Assembly: GCA_944323845.1 (NCBI GenBank) | Contig: CALUUA010000013.1 | Span: 1-64,000, forward strand | Source of the DNA: an uncultured Bacteroidales bacterium | Lineage (GTDB): Bacteria; Bacteroidota; Bacteroidia; Bacteroidales; UBA932 | Direction of reading: 5' to 3' | DNA: 64,000 nt | In this document: one piece after another, positions 45,324 to 52,914 of the stretch | Numbering within the stretch: the first letter of the stretch is position 1 | Layout of the letters: the number at the start of each line of letters is the position of its first letter | Position numbers and translations under genes: made by a program | Notes under the pieces: generated by a model | Databases searched by the model: none | What the model was told of the DNA's origin: nothing | What the model saw: the letters and a program-made list of their open reading frames with translations, nothing else

Positions 45324-46157
45324 ATGAAAAGATTTCTTTTGACGGCGATGGTTTTATTGACAGGTGCGGTATCCGCATCTGTCAATGCCTTTGCCAAAGA
45401 CACTACGGCAGTAGTCAGGGGGTTCGACCGCGGCATCGGGAAGTCCAACACGGTCTTCATCCCCAAAGGTACAGTGGGGGCAGGCGTATCTCTGGCCTAC
45501 CATGACTACAGCATCGGGAACATGGCCGACGATTCCGGTTATGCCGCGCTCTTTTCGCTGATTCAGAATCTGCACGGGAACATGACTTCGTTCAGCATAT
45601 CCCCTTATGCTTCATATTTCGTGGCAGACAACCTGTCGGTAGGAGCCAGGTTCGACTATGGCAGATCGGTGCTCGGACTCGATAATGTGGATCTGACCCT
45701 TATGGATGACATGGCGTTCTCCCTGCAGGGATTCCGGTATTTCAAACAGTCGTACACCGGAGCGCTGACAGCCAGGACATATATCCCGTTCGGCACCAGC
45801 AAGCGCTTCGCCATGTTTACCGAAGTGAGGGTGACAGGCAGTTACGGCCAGGCCAAGACCTACAAGACAGTGGAAGGGGAGAAATTCGGTACATATCAGG
45901 ATATATACAGCGCCGAACTCGGTCTGGTACCTGGGGTCATGGCATTTCTGACTGATGAAGTGGCCTTCGAAATCTCGGTAGGTCTTCTCGGTTTCAATTA
46001 CCAGAAAGTAGAGCAGGTGACGAACCAAGTGGAGAAAAGCCAGATGGAGAACAGCGGGATAAATTTCAAGGTGAACCTTCTGTCCATAGGTTTCGGACTC
46101 TCGTTCTATATTCCTACAGGACACGGTTACGCCAAGAAACCCAGGGAGGTGAAATGA
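45324..46157 (+). CDS. Outer-membrane beta-barrel protein of the DUF4493 cluster
   Basis: This 277-residue protein has a signal peptide (MKRFLLTAMVLLTGAVSASVNA). Alternating hydrophobic strands typical of small outer-membrane barrels are visible: SFSISPYASYFVADNLSVGARF, shortened here, then AFSLQGFRYFKQSYTGALTAR, and the terminal SIGFGLSFYIPTGHG. No plug or TonB box is present. It sits between lipoproteins 3 and 4, 11 bp and 1 bp from its neighbours, so it is probably made together with them and could anchor or export the lipoprotein assembly. That role is inferred from position. Confidence 0.75.
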   Translation: MKRFLLTAMVLLTGAVSASVNAFAKDTTAVVRGFDRGIGKSNTVFIPKGTVGAGVSLAYHDYSIGNMADDSGYAALFSLIQNLHGNMTSFSISPYASYFVADNLSVGARFDYGRSVLGLDNVDLTLMDDMAFSLQGFRYFKQSYTGALTARTYIPFGTSKRFAMFTEVRVTGSYGQAKTYKTVEGEKFGTYQDIYSAELGLVPGVMAFLTDEVAFEISVGLLGFNYQKVEQVTNQVEKSQMENSGINFKVNLLSIGFGLSFYIPTGHGYAKKPREVK

Positions 46158-46158
46158 T

Positions 46159-47769
46159 ATGAGAATAGCCGGGTACATAATTTCAACGATATTGGCCGTT
46201 TTTGCTGCAGTTTCATGTCTTGTGGAGAATGATATGTCCTATCCGCATGTCTATGCGGAGGTGACGGCTTTCGCGGTAGACGGTCAGGTCTCTGCCGATA
46301 TCGATCCTGATACCAGGACAATATCTGTCGTATTGTCCGAAACTGCGGACATGACTTCTGTCATGGTTACGGAATTCGCTTTTACGGAGGCAGCCACGTG
46401 CGATGACCTGAAAAACGGCGATATAATAGATCTGTCTTCTCCTGTAAAAATAGTCCTGGATACGTACCAGCATTATGAATGGACCATTGTCGCCACACAG
46501 CCGATAGAAAGGTATGTGAAGTGCCAGGGCCAGCTGGAGGATGCCGAGATAGACACGGAGCACAAACTCGTTTATGTCAGGGTATCCGACAGCGAGGACC
46601 TGTCGGAAATAATTTTCGAAAGCATAAAACTGGAGCCGGAGGGTGCAGTTTTCAAAGGTTATGAAGACAATGACGGGAATCTGGTCGCTGATACCGGATT
46701 TCCGCTTACCCTCGACTGCAACCGTTGGAGATACTTCATTTTCGAACATAAGGGAATGCAGACAAGATGGGGCGTGAACGTAGTGCTGATGAATGTGGAA
46801 CTTTCTCTCTCTCAGACGAATGCCTGGGCTGTCCGTGCTGATGTATCAGCCGTTTTCGACGGCAGCGGCCAGCCGTATTTCAGATACGGCCTGTCCGGTT
46901 CGGACGTATGGACAGATGTGACGGATGTCAGTATTTCAGGCTCGGAAGTATCGGCCACGATAACCGGTCTTACGCCTGCTACGGCCTATGATCTCATGGT
47001 TGTGAACGGGGATGTTTCCGAAGAAGGCAATTTCACTACGGAGGAAGCGGCCCAGGTGGAGAATTCCGATTTCGATGACTGGTACAAGAACGGCTCCGTC
47101 TGGATGCCTGACCTCAGTGCCGATTATCACGTATGGGATTCCGCCAATCCCGGTTCCGGTTCGTTCGGCATCACTCCGACTACCCCGGAAGAGGTAGACG
47201 TGGCGGTGTCAGGACAGGGCAAGAAGGCTGCGAAACTTGAAAGCAAGAAAGCGCTGATAGTGCTTGCTGCCGGAAACATATATACCGGCAAATTCGGTCG
47301 AACATCCGGTCTGGGCGCATCCATTGACTGGGGTGTGCCGTTCACTTCACGTCCTCTTGCACTGAAAGGATGGTACAAGTATCAGCCGAAGGCGATCGAC
47401 ATGGTCAAGTCTCCTTATGAAAACATGAAAGGCCAGACCGATATCTGCCAGATACAGGTACTCCTGACAGACTGGGACAAGCCGTTTACCATCAATACGA
47501 ACACCGGCACGTTTGTCGATGTCGACAATGATCCCGGAATCATCGCCCACGGGGTGCTCGAAACGTCCGAGACCATGTCGGACTATGAGGAGTTCAGGAT
47601 AGACCTCGATTACAGGGACATGACCAGAAAACCTACTTACATAGTGATTACGGCTTGCGCAAGCCGCTACGGAGACTACTTCACCGGCGGTGTCGGCAGC
47701 ACCCTCTACGTGGATGAATTCGAACTGGTCTATGACGGCGATGTCGTCAAAGCTCCTGGTGTAGAATAA
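46159..47769 (+). CDS. PCMD-type surface lipoprotein 4
   Basis: This 536-residue predicted lipoprotein has signal ILAVFAAVSC (Cys20), followed by LVENDMSYP. The N-terminal 200 residues hold two related beta domains (VYAEVTAFAVDGQVSADID; QGQLEDAEIDTEHKLVYV), the arrangement usual for PCMD proteins. A fibronectin-like part follows (TGLTPATAYDLMVVNG). The C-terminal module begins NSDFDDWYKNGSVWMPDLSA and closely matches that of lipoprotein 3. It has no DUF4493 domain. It starts 1 bp after the barrel gene stop and is the last gene before the terminator. Confidence 0.78.
   Translation: MRIAGYIISTILAVFAAVSCLVENDMSYPHVYAEVTAFAVDGQVSADIDPDTRTISVVLSETADMTSVMVTEFAFTEAATCDDLKNGDIIDLSSPVKIVLDTYQHYEWTIVATQPIERYVKCQGQLEDAEIDTEHKLVYVRVSDSEDLSEIIFESIKLEPEGAVFKGYEDNDGNLVADTGFPLTLDCNRWRYFIFEHKGMQTRWGVNVVLMNVELSLSQTNAWAVRADVSAVFDGSGQPYFRYGLSGSDVWTDVTDVSISGSEVSATITGLTPATAYDLMVVNGDVSEEGNFTTEEAAQVENSDFDDWYKNGSVWMPDLSADYHVWDSANPGSGSFGITPTTPEEVDVAVSGQGKKAAKLESKKALIVLAAGNIYTGKFGRTSGLGASIDWGVPFTSRPLALKGWYKYQPKAIDMVKSPYENMKGQTDICQIQVLLTDWDKPFTINTNTGTFVDVDNDPGIIAHGVLETSETMSDYEEFRIDLDYRDMTRKPTYIVITACASRYGDYFTGGVGSTLYVDEFELVYDGDVVKAPGVE
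47350..47489 (+). repeat. Gene-conversion tract, copy 2 (lipoprotein 4)
   Basis: Partner of 44905-45044, 139 of 140 bases identical, 2445 bp downstream in the same orientation. Recombination between the copies would delete the barrel gene and fuse lipoprotein 3 to the end of lipoprotein 4. Confidence 0.85.
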
Positions 47770-47790
47770 ATATCTGATATCTTTATTATA

Positions 47791-47850
47791 ATTGCGGCAG
47801 GAATTTTTCCCGGCCAGGGAAAACAGGCCTGGAATAAATTCTGCCGCAAT
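47791..47850. terminator. Long bidirectional terminator after the DUF4493/PCMD cluster
   Basis: Stem TTGCGGCAG-AATTT/AAATT-CTGCCGCAA has one bulge, an internal GGCC/GGCC pairing and a T-rich tail. It separates the cluster from the convergent exporter gene, whose stop lies 15 bp beyond. Confidence 0.75.
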
Positions 47851-47865
47851 TTATTTTTAAAACAT

Positions 47866-48942
47866 TCAGAACACCAGCATACTGCCGTAGCCGACGATAA
47901 GGGCTATGGCGAAATTGATGAGCTTCGCTGCGGCGAAGCTCTTCTTGCTTTCGGCCAGAAGGGGAAGCGAAGAATGTCCGTCCTGTGATATGGAGCTGGC
48001 CAGAAGTACCGGCAGCGGAACTATGCCGCTGGCGTACAAGGTTACGAAAACAAGATGCGGGCCGGATTCGGGGATGATGCCTATGGCTGCCGCAAGCAGT
48101 ATCATCAGTGCGGTATTGTCGCTGATCCATCCGCTTATGTCTATGAATTTCAGCCCGAATCCCACTAAAAGCAGTACGCCGAGGGTCCAGCAGAATATTG
48201 TCGGCAGATGTTTTTTCACTATGTGATCCCACAAGTGCCTTTCCACGTAATGGTCGGATGCGAAGATCAGGAATCCCAGCACTATCAGGCTCAGCCCGGC
48301 GAAAAGGTACTGCATCCATTTCTCGTCCAGCAGATTGATTCTGCCGGGATTGTTTTCCTGTACGCCGCTTCCGTGCCCGTGGTCAAGGATTCCGGAAGCC
48401 AGGGCGGCTATGAATACGAGGACGCCGAGGAACATTACGACCCGTTTCCAGGTGAGTCTCCTCGTCTTTTCCACATGTTCGTGGACTTCGAAGTCCTGCT
48501 TGCAGCGGGTATCTTCTGCAAGTTCGGTTTCTATGCTGTGGTCACGTATCTTTATCCTGTCGCAGATGAAGTCCGTGGCGAGTCCGCATACTACGGCTAT
48601 CAGGAAGAGTATGGCGAATATCATCAGAGCCTTGTCCGGAACCATGGCCACTATCATGAACGCCTCATCTCCGGAAGATGCTATCATCATGGCTATCAAG
48701 GCTCCGAAACTGATCATCCTGTGGGTGTAAAGGGAGACGGAGGCGAAACCGCCGATGCAGCCCGGTATCGAACCGAGCATGGCGGACAATATCACCTGTC
48801 CTGTCCTGGTCTTTTTCAGACCTTTGAAAAACGAGCCTCCGGATTCGATGTTGAGGGATTCTATAAGCATCATCATCACTGTCACAAGACCGGTGATGAG
48901 GATGGTATTCCGCAGTATGTCGAGCAGAAGATGGAGTATCAT
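47866..48942 (-). CDS. Putative 10-TM heavy-metal/manganese exporter (ArsP_2-like)
   Basis: This is a 358-residue membrane protein with about ten helices in two halves, split by a His/Glu-rich cytoplasmic loop (TRCKQDFEVHEHVEKTRR). The repeated motifs LGSIPGCIGGFASVSLYTH and IGIIPESGPHLVFVTLY are the inverted-repeat signatures of the family called putative 10TM heavy-metal exporter or putative manganese transporter. The substrate is not proven for the family. It lies 28 bp after the DUF1573 gene and is probably co-transcribed. Confidence 0.85.
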   Translation of the reverse strand: MILHLLLDILRNTILITGLVTVMMMLIESLNIESGGSFFKGLKKTRTGQVILSAMLGSIPGCIGGFASVSLYTHRMISFGALIAMMIASSGDEAFMIVAMVPDKALMIFAILFLIAVVCGLATDFICDRIKIRDHSIETELAEDTRCKQDFEVHEHVEKTRRLTWKRVVMFLGVLVFIAALASGILDHGHGSGVQENNPGRINLLDEKWMQYLFAGLSLIVLGFLIFASDHYVERHLWDHIVKKHLPTIFCWTLGVLLLVGFGLKFIDISGWISDNTALMILLAAAIGIIPESGPHLVFVTLYASGIVPLPVLLASSISQDGHSSLPLLAESKKSFAAAKLINFAIALIVGYGSMLVF

Positions 48943-48970
48943 GATGATAGGGAAGGAAGAAGCCGGAGAA

Positions 48971-50095
48971 TCATTCTATCCAGCCTGTAACGAAAAGATT
49001 GACTATCGGTCTGGACGGCGAATTGGTGGTCAGGGTAGCCGTCACCAGCATTTCCCCTTCAGGCATTCCGGAAGTGTCGACCGTTATCCGGATGACACCC
49101 TTGCAGCCGGCTCCGACATTGTCCGGAAGGACAGCCTTCGCACCCGGGAAGTCGGTATCTATCTTGTGGATTGTGAAACTTTCCTTGCCGACATTGCTGA
49201 AATTGAATTCGGCTGTCGCGGAACTTCCTTTTTTCAGTTTGCCGACGCTGCATGTCGAAGTGGAGAACACCGGTCTCGGGCCGTCCGCCCTCATGGCCGG
49301 GGACATGCCGCTGAAGTTGTCGCTGGTGAATGCGTGTACGGACAGTTTTTTTCCTGACGGACGTCCGTTTACTGCAGGAGTGGCGAAATAGGTATTCCTG
49401 CCCCAGACACCCGGACGGGCGGAAACCGTGAACTGCAGCCGGGCAATGCTTCTGGCCGGTATCGGATTCGGGCTGACTTCGAGGCTGAGCCCCTCGGACA
49501 CGTTCACGAAACTGACCGTAGCGGGGGAGGTTCCCAGATTGGCAATGTTTATTTCATCGCTTCTCCGGCTTCCCTGCTCCAGATTCCCGCATTTGAGATC
49601 CGTACTTTTCACTCCGGTGCCGAGAAAACGCTCCGGATACAGCTCTTCAAGGCTCAGCTGCTTTTCATGGGCTATTCCCCTGATATGCAGGATAACGGGC
49701 CGGCCTATCCCGGAAATGTAGGCCGTAAGTGTCTTGTCGAACGGATACGGGCCTTCGTCGTTCGTGTAAGTGGCTGATATGGTGCCTGTACAGCCGGGCT
49801 TTATCGGTTCACGGCTCCATTTCACGTCAGTACACCCGCATGAAGTGACCACGTTGTATATGACCACCGGCTTGCCGCTGATGTTCTTCATGGTGAATGT
49901 GCATTCCAGCTGCCCGTCCTCCAGCATGACATCTCCGAAATTATGGACAGTCTTGTCAAATTCCACGATGCCGTCCACCTTCACCTGTCCCGAAGGCTGC
50001 ACTGAAGTGCCGGAAGATGGCCATGACGTAACCGTCAGGCCAATGGCGACGGACAAGCCTGCAAGAATCCTGATGAGCCGCTTATCTCTTTTCAT
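48971..50095 (-). CDS. DUF1573 domain exported protein
   Basis: This is a 374-residue secreted or periplasmic protein with an N-terminal hydrophobic leader (IRILAGLSVAIGLTVTSW). It has ASH/DUF1573-type Ig-like domains: VEFDKTVHNFGDVMLEDGQ with YNVVTSCGCTDVKWSREPI (the conserved Cys-Gly-Cys), and two further beta domains, the last beginning FSTSTCSVGKLKKGSSAT. Function of the family is unknown. First gene of a unit with the exporter. Confidence 0.9.
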   Translation of the reverse strand: MKRDKRLIRILAGLSVAIGLTVTSWPSSGTSVQPSGQVKVDGIVEFDKTVHNFGDVMLEDGQLECTFTMKNISGKPVVIYNVVTSCGCTDVKWSREPIKPGCTGTISATYTNDEGPYPFDKTLTAYISGIGRPVILHIRGIAHEKQLSLEELYPERFLGTGVKSTDLKCGNLEQGSRRSDEINIANLGTSPATVSFVNVSEGLSLEVSPNPIPARSIARLQFTVSARPGVWGRNTYFATPAVNGRPSGKKLSVHAFTSDNFSGMSPAMRADGPRPVFSTSTCSVGKLKKGSSATAEFNFSNVGKESFTIHKIDTDFPGAKAVLPDNVGAGCKGVIRITVDTSGMPEGEMLVTATLTTNSPSRPIVNLFVTGWIE

Positions 50096-50120
50096 GACAA
50101 TGATTTCATTGGTTGGAGGG

Positions 50121-50128
50121 CAAAGATA
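50121..50128 (-). promoter_or_regulatory. Promoter of the DUF1573-exporter unit
   Basis: The minus strand has TATCTTTG with TTTG (50152-50149) 20 nt upstream, 25 bp before the ATG. Confidence 0.65.
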
Positions 50129-50190
50129 CTCAAAAGCCGAGACCGGAGCAAATATCGAGGGATATTCTTTGCTTTTTAAAAATATTCAGA

Positions 50191-50198
50191 TAAATTTG
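50191..50198 (+). promoter_or_regulatory. Consensus promoter of the small ferredoxin
   Basis: TAAATTTG has TTTG at 50168-50171, exactly 19 nt upstream, 40 bp before the ATG. Confidence 0.75.
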
Positions 50199-50238
50199 TA
50201 TCCGTTTTATCGAACATTAACGATTAAAGGATAGAATT

Positions 50239-50409
50239 ATGGCTTACAAAATTTCTGATGATTGCGTAGCATGCGGTACCTGCCTTTCAGAGTGCCCTGC
50301 AGGCGCTATCAGCGAGGGCGACATCTATAAGATCGACCCTAACATCTGTGTGGATTGCGGTACTTGCGCCGATGCTTGCCCTATGGGCGCCATCTCTCCG
50401 GCAGAGTAA
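50239..50409 (+). CDS. Small 2[4Fe-4S] ferredoxin
   Basis: This 56-residue bacterial-type ferredoxin was found by reading the sequence between two strong regulatory sites. Two CxxCxxCxxxCP motifs are complete: CVACGTCLSECP (residues 9-20) and CVDCGTCADACP (residues 37-48). It has MAYKISDD at the start and ends MGAISPAE. It is a low-potential soluble electron carrier for anaerobic metabolism. It has its own consensus promoter and terminator, so it is a monocistronic, probably highly expressed gene. Confidence 0.95.
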   Translation: MAYKISDDCVACGTCLSECPAGAISEGDIYKIDPNICVDCGTCADACPMGAISPAE

Positions 50410-50427
50410 ATCCATAGACATGGAAAC

Positions 50428-50461
50428 AGAAAAAGGCGGAACCGATGTTCCGCCTTTTTCT
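50428..50461 (+). terminator. Terminator of the ferredoxin gene
   Basis: A 15-bp perfect stem AGAAAAAGGCGGAAC/GTTCCGCCTTTTTCT with loop CGAT. It can also end minus-strand transcription from ferritin. Confidence 0.9.
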
Positions 50462-50486
50462 GTTTGTCCCGCTCAGGGAGCCAGTC

Positions 50487-50966
50487 TTATCTCTTCGCGA
50501 GTTCTGCATCAATGTAGAACAGCCCTGCATCTCCTGCCTTCCTGATTTTATCCACGATGGCTGAAGCCGTAGCCTCTTCTTCCACCTGTTCGCGGACATA
50601 ACCCCAGAGGAAATCCTGCGTAGCCTTGTCTTTCTCGCCTGAAGCCACATCCACCAGAGTGTTGATCAGTTCCGATACATGGCACTCGTGGTCATAGACA
50701 TGCTTGAACACTTCGGCATAGCTGCCCCATCCCTGAGGGACTACGTCTATCATGGAAACCTTGGCTTCCCCGCCTCTTTTCATGAGGTAGCGGGCCATGT
50801 CCAGAGCATGTTCCCTTTCTTCCTCGGCCTGTTTTCCCAGCCAATGGGCTGCGCCTTCCCAGCCTTCCTTCTCCATATAGAAGGACATTTGCAGATAAAG
50901 ATTCGATGACCAGAGTTCGGCTGCGATCTGGTCGTTGATGGCATTCTGTAATTTTTCAGTAATCAT
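50487..50966 (-). CDS. ftnA: Non-heme ferritin
   Basis: This 159-residue iron-storage protein forms a 24-mer shell. Ferroxidase residues lie in the helices AAELWSSNLYLQMSFYMEKEG, shown overlapping, EEEREHALDMARYLMKRGG, and the QVEEEATA region near residue 128. The start at 50966 (MITEKLQNAINDQ) is chosen because the long open extension upstream covers a palindrome-rich control region. No TAnnTTTG box is evident upstream, but three palindromes lie within 110 bp. Confidence 0.96.
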   Translation of the reverse strand: MITEKLQNAINDQIAAELWSSNLYLQMSFYMEKEGWEGAAHWLGKQAEEEREHALDMARYLMKRGGEAKVSMIDVVPQGWGSYAEVFKHVYDHECHVSELINTLVDVASGEKDKATQDFLWGYVREQVEEEATASAIVDKIRKAGDAGLFYIDAELAKR

Positions 50967-51011
50967 AATTCTATGTTTTTTATTGTCGTTTCGTCCGATC
51001 TTTTCCCGATT

Positions 51012-51077
51012 CCGATCGGGACATTGCGGCATGCCGCAATATCGGTGCCGCACCCGGCAATAATGACAAATTGTCAT
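51012..51077. promoter_or_regulatory. Palindrome cluster upstream of ferritin
   Basis: Three sites are seen: CCGATCGG (51012-51019), inside a TCCCGA/TCGGGA repeat; the perfect 18-mer ATTGCGGCATGCCGCAAT (51023-51040); and the perfect 15-mer ATGACAAATTGTCAT (51063-51077). They lie between divergent ferritin and FN3 lipoprotein genes. Iron or redox regulator binding is plausible but not shown. Confidence 0.45.
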
Positions 51078-51116
51078 GAGAAAGGAATCCGGATTCGCGA
51101 TGACGGATAAATTTAG

Positions 51117-51124
51117 TATCTTTG
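51117..51124 (+). promoter_or_regulatory. Promoter -7 box of the FN3 lipoprotein-maturase unit
   Basis: TATCTTTG lies 23 bp before ATG 51148. The 15-bp palindrome at 51063-51077 is just upstream. Confidence 0.55.
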
Positions 51125-51147
51125 CATCGTTTGTATCAGAAACTGTC

Positions 51148-51597
51148 ATGGACAAGATAAGACATTTCATATGTGTACCGCTACTCTGTGCGGCGTTTTC
51201 GATGTTTACGGCATGTCAGGATCCCGGACCGGAGACAGGCATGACGCTGCCGGTGCCGACGGGAGTGGCTTTCGTCCTGTTTGACGACACTTCGGCCATT
51301 CTTTCATGGGAGCCTTCCGAAGGTGCTGACCATTATTATGTAATATTGGCAGATGCCGTGAGCGGCCGGACGATAACTGAATTGGAGGCTGTCACGGAGA
51401 CATCGGTAATCTTCGAGGATATTCCTGCAGGGACATCATGCTATTGCCGGCTCCGTGCCATAAACGGGATGGAGTATTCCGATTTTGCCGTTACGGGCAC
51501 CATTACGATGCCTGAAGAACCGGAACCAGAGCCCGAGCCTGAGCCAGAACCCGAACCGGAGGAAGCCGGATACGGTCTTTCCCGGGACATCCGATGA
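51148..51597 (+). CDS. Small fibronectin-type III lipoprotein
   Basis: This is a 149-residue predicted lipoprotein: signal ICVPLLCAAFSMFTAC, lipid Cys near residue 23, then QDPGPE. One fibronectin type III domain occupies about residues 32-110 (PVPTGVAFVLFDDTSAILSW). It is followed by an Glu-Pro dipeptide repeat of nine units (residues 122-140) and a short tail ending LSRDIR. The Glu-Pro repeat could act as a rigid spacer and is prone to slippage, so the protein may once have been longer. It ends 10 bp before the radical SAM gene. Confidence 0.7.
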   Translation: MDKIRHFICVPLLCAAFSMFTACQDPGPETGMTLPVPTGVAFVLFDDTSAILSWEPSEGADHYYVILADAVSGRTITELEAVTETSVIFEDIPAGTSCYCRLRAINGMEYSDFAVTGTITMPEEPEPEPEPEPEPEPEEAGYGLSRDIR

Positions 51598-51607
51598 TAT
51601 AAGCGCT

Positions 51608-52891
51608 ATGCCGGTCTCGTATAAGGATACCTTCACTTTCAGTGACGCCATAAGGCTTGCAGGCCCGATGCAGTTCAACATCATGTTCAAGCCTGCAGGT
51701 TCTCTGTGCAACCTTGACTGCCACTATTGCTACTATCTCGACAAATCGGAGATTTACGGCGGCAGGGAACCTGTGATGTCATATGAGATGCTGGAGAAAT
51801 GCATAAAAGAGTATATCAGTGCGAATGACGTACAGGAAGTCACTTTCAACTGGCATGGCGGCGAGCCTCTGATATTGGGCCTGGACTTTTACAGGAAAGT
51901 CGTGGAACTGGAGCAGAAGTATTGCGGGGACAAGCTGGTCCACAACACTATCCAAACCAACGGCACCCTTCTGACGCCGGAGTTCGCCTCCTTTTTCAAG
52001 GCAAATGACTTTCTCGTGGGCATATCCATAGACGGCCCGGAAGATATCCATGACAAATACCGCAAGGACAAGGGCGGCGCACCTACTTTCCGGAAGGTAA
52101 TGCGCGGGATCAACCTCCTGTACCAGGTCGGGGTGCAGTACAATACGATGACTACAGTGAACAAGGCCGGCGAGGGCAGGGGGCTGGAAGTCTACAGTTT
52201 TCTCAGGCAGCTCGGGACACGGTTCATGCAGTTCATGCCTGTGGTCGAGCATGTCAGGTATCCGCTTTCGCCATCGGGCAAGCCTATGAAGAAGGCCCGT
52301 CCGTATATAGTGGATCCTTCCGCCGAAGGAGCGCAGATATCCCCGTGGTCGGTCACTGCCAGAGGATTCGGCAAATTCATGTGCGATATTTTCGACTGGT
52401 GGGTCAGGAACGATGTGGGACAGTATTTTGTGAACCTGTTCGACTGCACGCTGGCCAACTGGTGCGGCGCCCAGCCGGGAACCTGCGCCTATGCGGAGAC
52501 TTGCGGAGGAAATTCGGTCATAGAACATAACGGAGACCTGTATCCTTGCGATCATTTCGTATATCCCCGGTACAAGGTGGGCAATGTCATGGAGACATCC
52601 CTGCGGGAGATGATGAGTTCGGCCATGCAGTCCAGATTCGGTATAGACAAACGAAACGGCTTGCCGTACAAGTGCCTGAAGTGCAAATATTTCTTCGCAT
52701 GTCACGGGGAGTGCCCGAAACACAGGTTCAACAAGACTGAATCAGGGGAGACAGGACTGAATGCATTGTGCGAGGGCTATGCCATGTTCTATGAGCATGT
52801 GACCCCGTATATGGACAAGATGAAGGAGCTTCTGCTGCAGAAGAAAGCGCCTGCGGGGGTGATACCATGGGCGAGGCTGCGTCATGACTGA
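51608..52891 (+). CDS. Anaerobic sulfatase-maturase-type radical SAM enzyme
   Basis: This is a 427-residue radical SAM/SPASM enzyme of the anSME family, which converts a Cys or Ser of sulfatases to formylglycine. The radical SAM cluster is CNLDCHYC in MFKPAGSLCNLDCHYCYYL. SPASM cysteines lie in CGAQPGTCAYAETCGG, LYPCDHFVYP and CLKCKYFFACHGECPKHRF, the last typical of anSMEs. Start 51608 (MPVSYKDTFTF) is preferred; an open extension overlaps the lipoprotein gene. No sulfatase is encoded in this window, so the substrate lies elsewhere. Confidence 0.92.
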   Translation: MPVSYKDTFTFSDAIRLAGPMQFNIMFKPAGSLCNLDCHYCYYLDKSEIYGGREPVMSYEMLEKCIKEYISANDVQEVTFNWHGGEPLILGLDFYRKVVELEQKYCGDKLVHNTIQTNGTLLTPEFASFFKANDFLVGISIDGPEDIHDKYRKDKGGAPTFRKVMRGINLLYQVGVQYNTMTTVNKAGEGRGLEVYSFLRQLGTRFMQFMPVVEHVRYPLSPSGKPMKKARPYIVDPSAEGAQISPWSVTARGFGKFMCDIFDWWVRNDVGQYFVNLFDCTLANWCGAQPGTCAYAETCGGNSVIEHNGDLYPCDHFVYPRYKVGNVMETSLREMMSSAMQSRFGIDKRNGLPYKCLKCKYFFACHGECPKHRFNKTESGETGLNALCEGYAMFYEHVTPYMDKMKELLLQKKAPAGVIPWARLRHD

Positions 52892-52914
52892 TGTCTGGCT
52901 TTGCAGGTGCGCGG

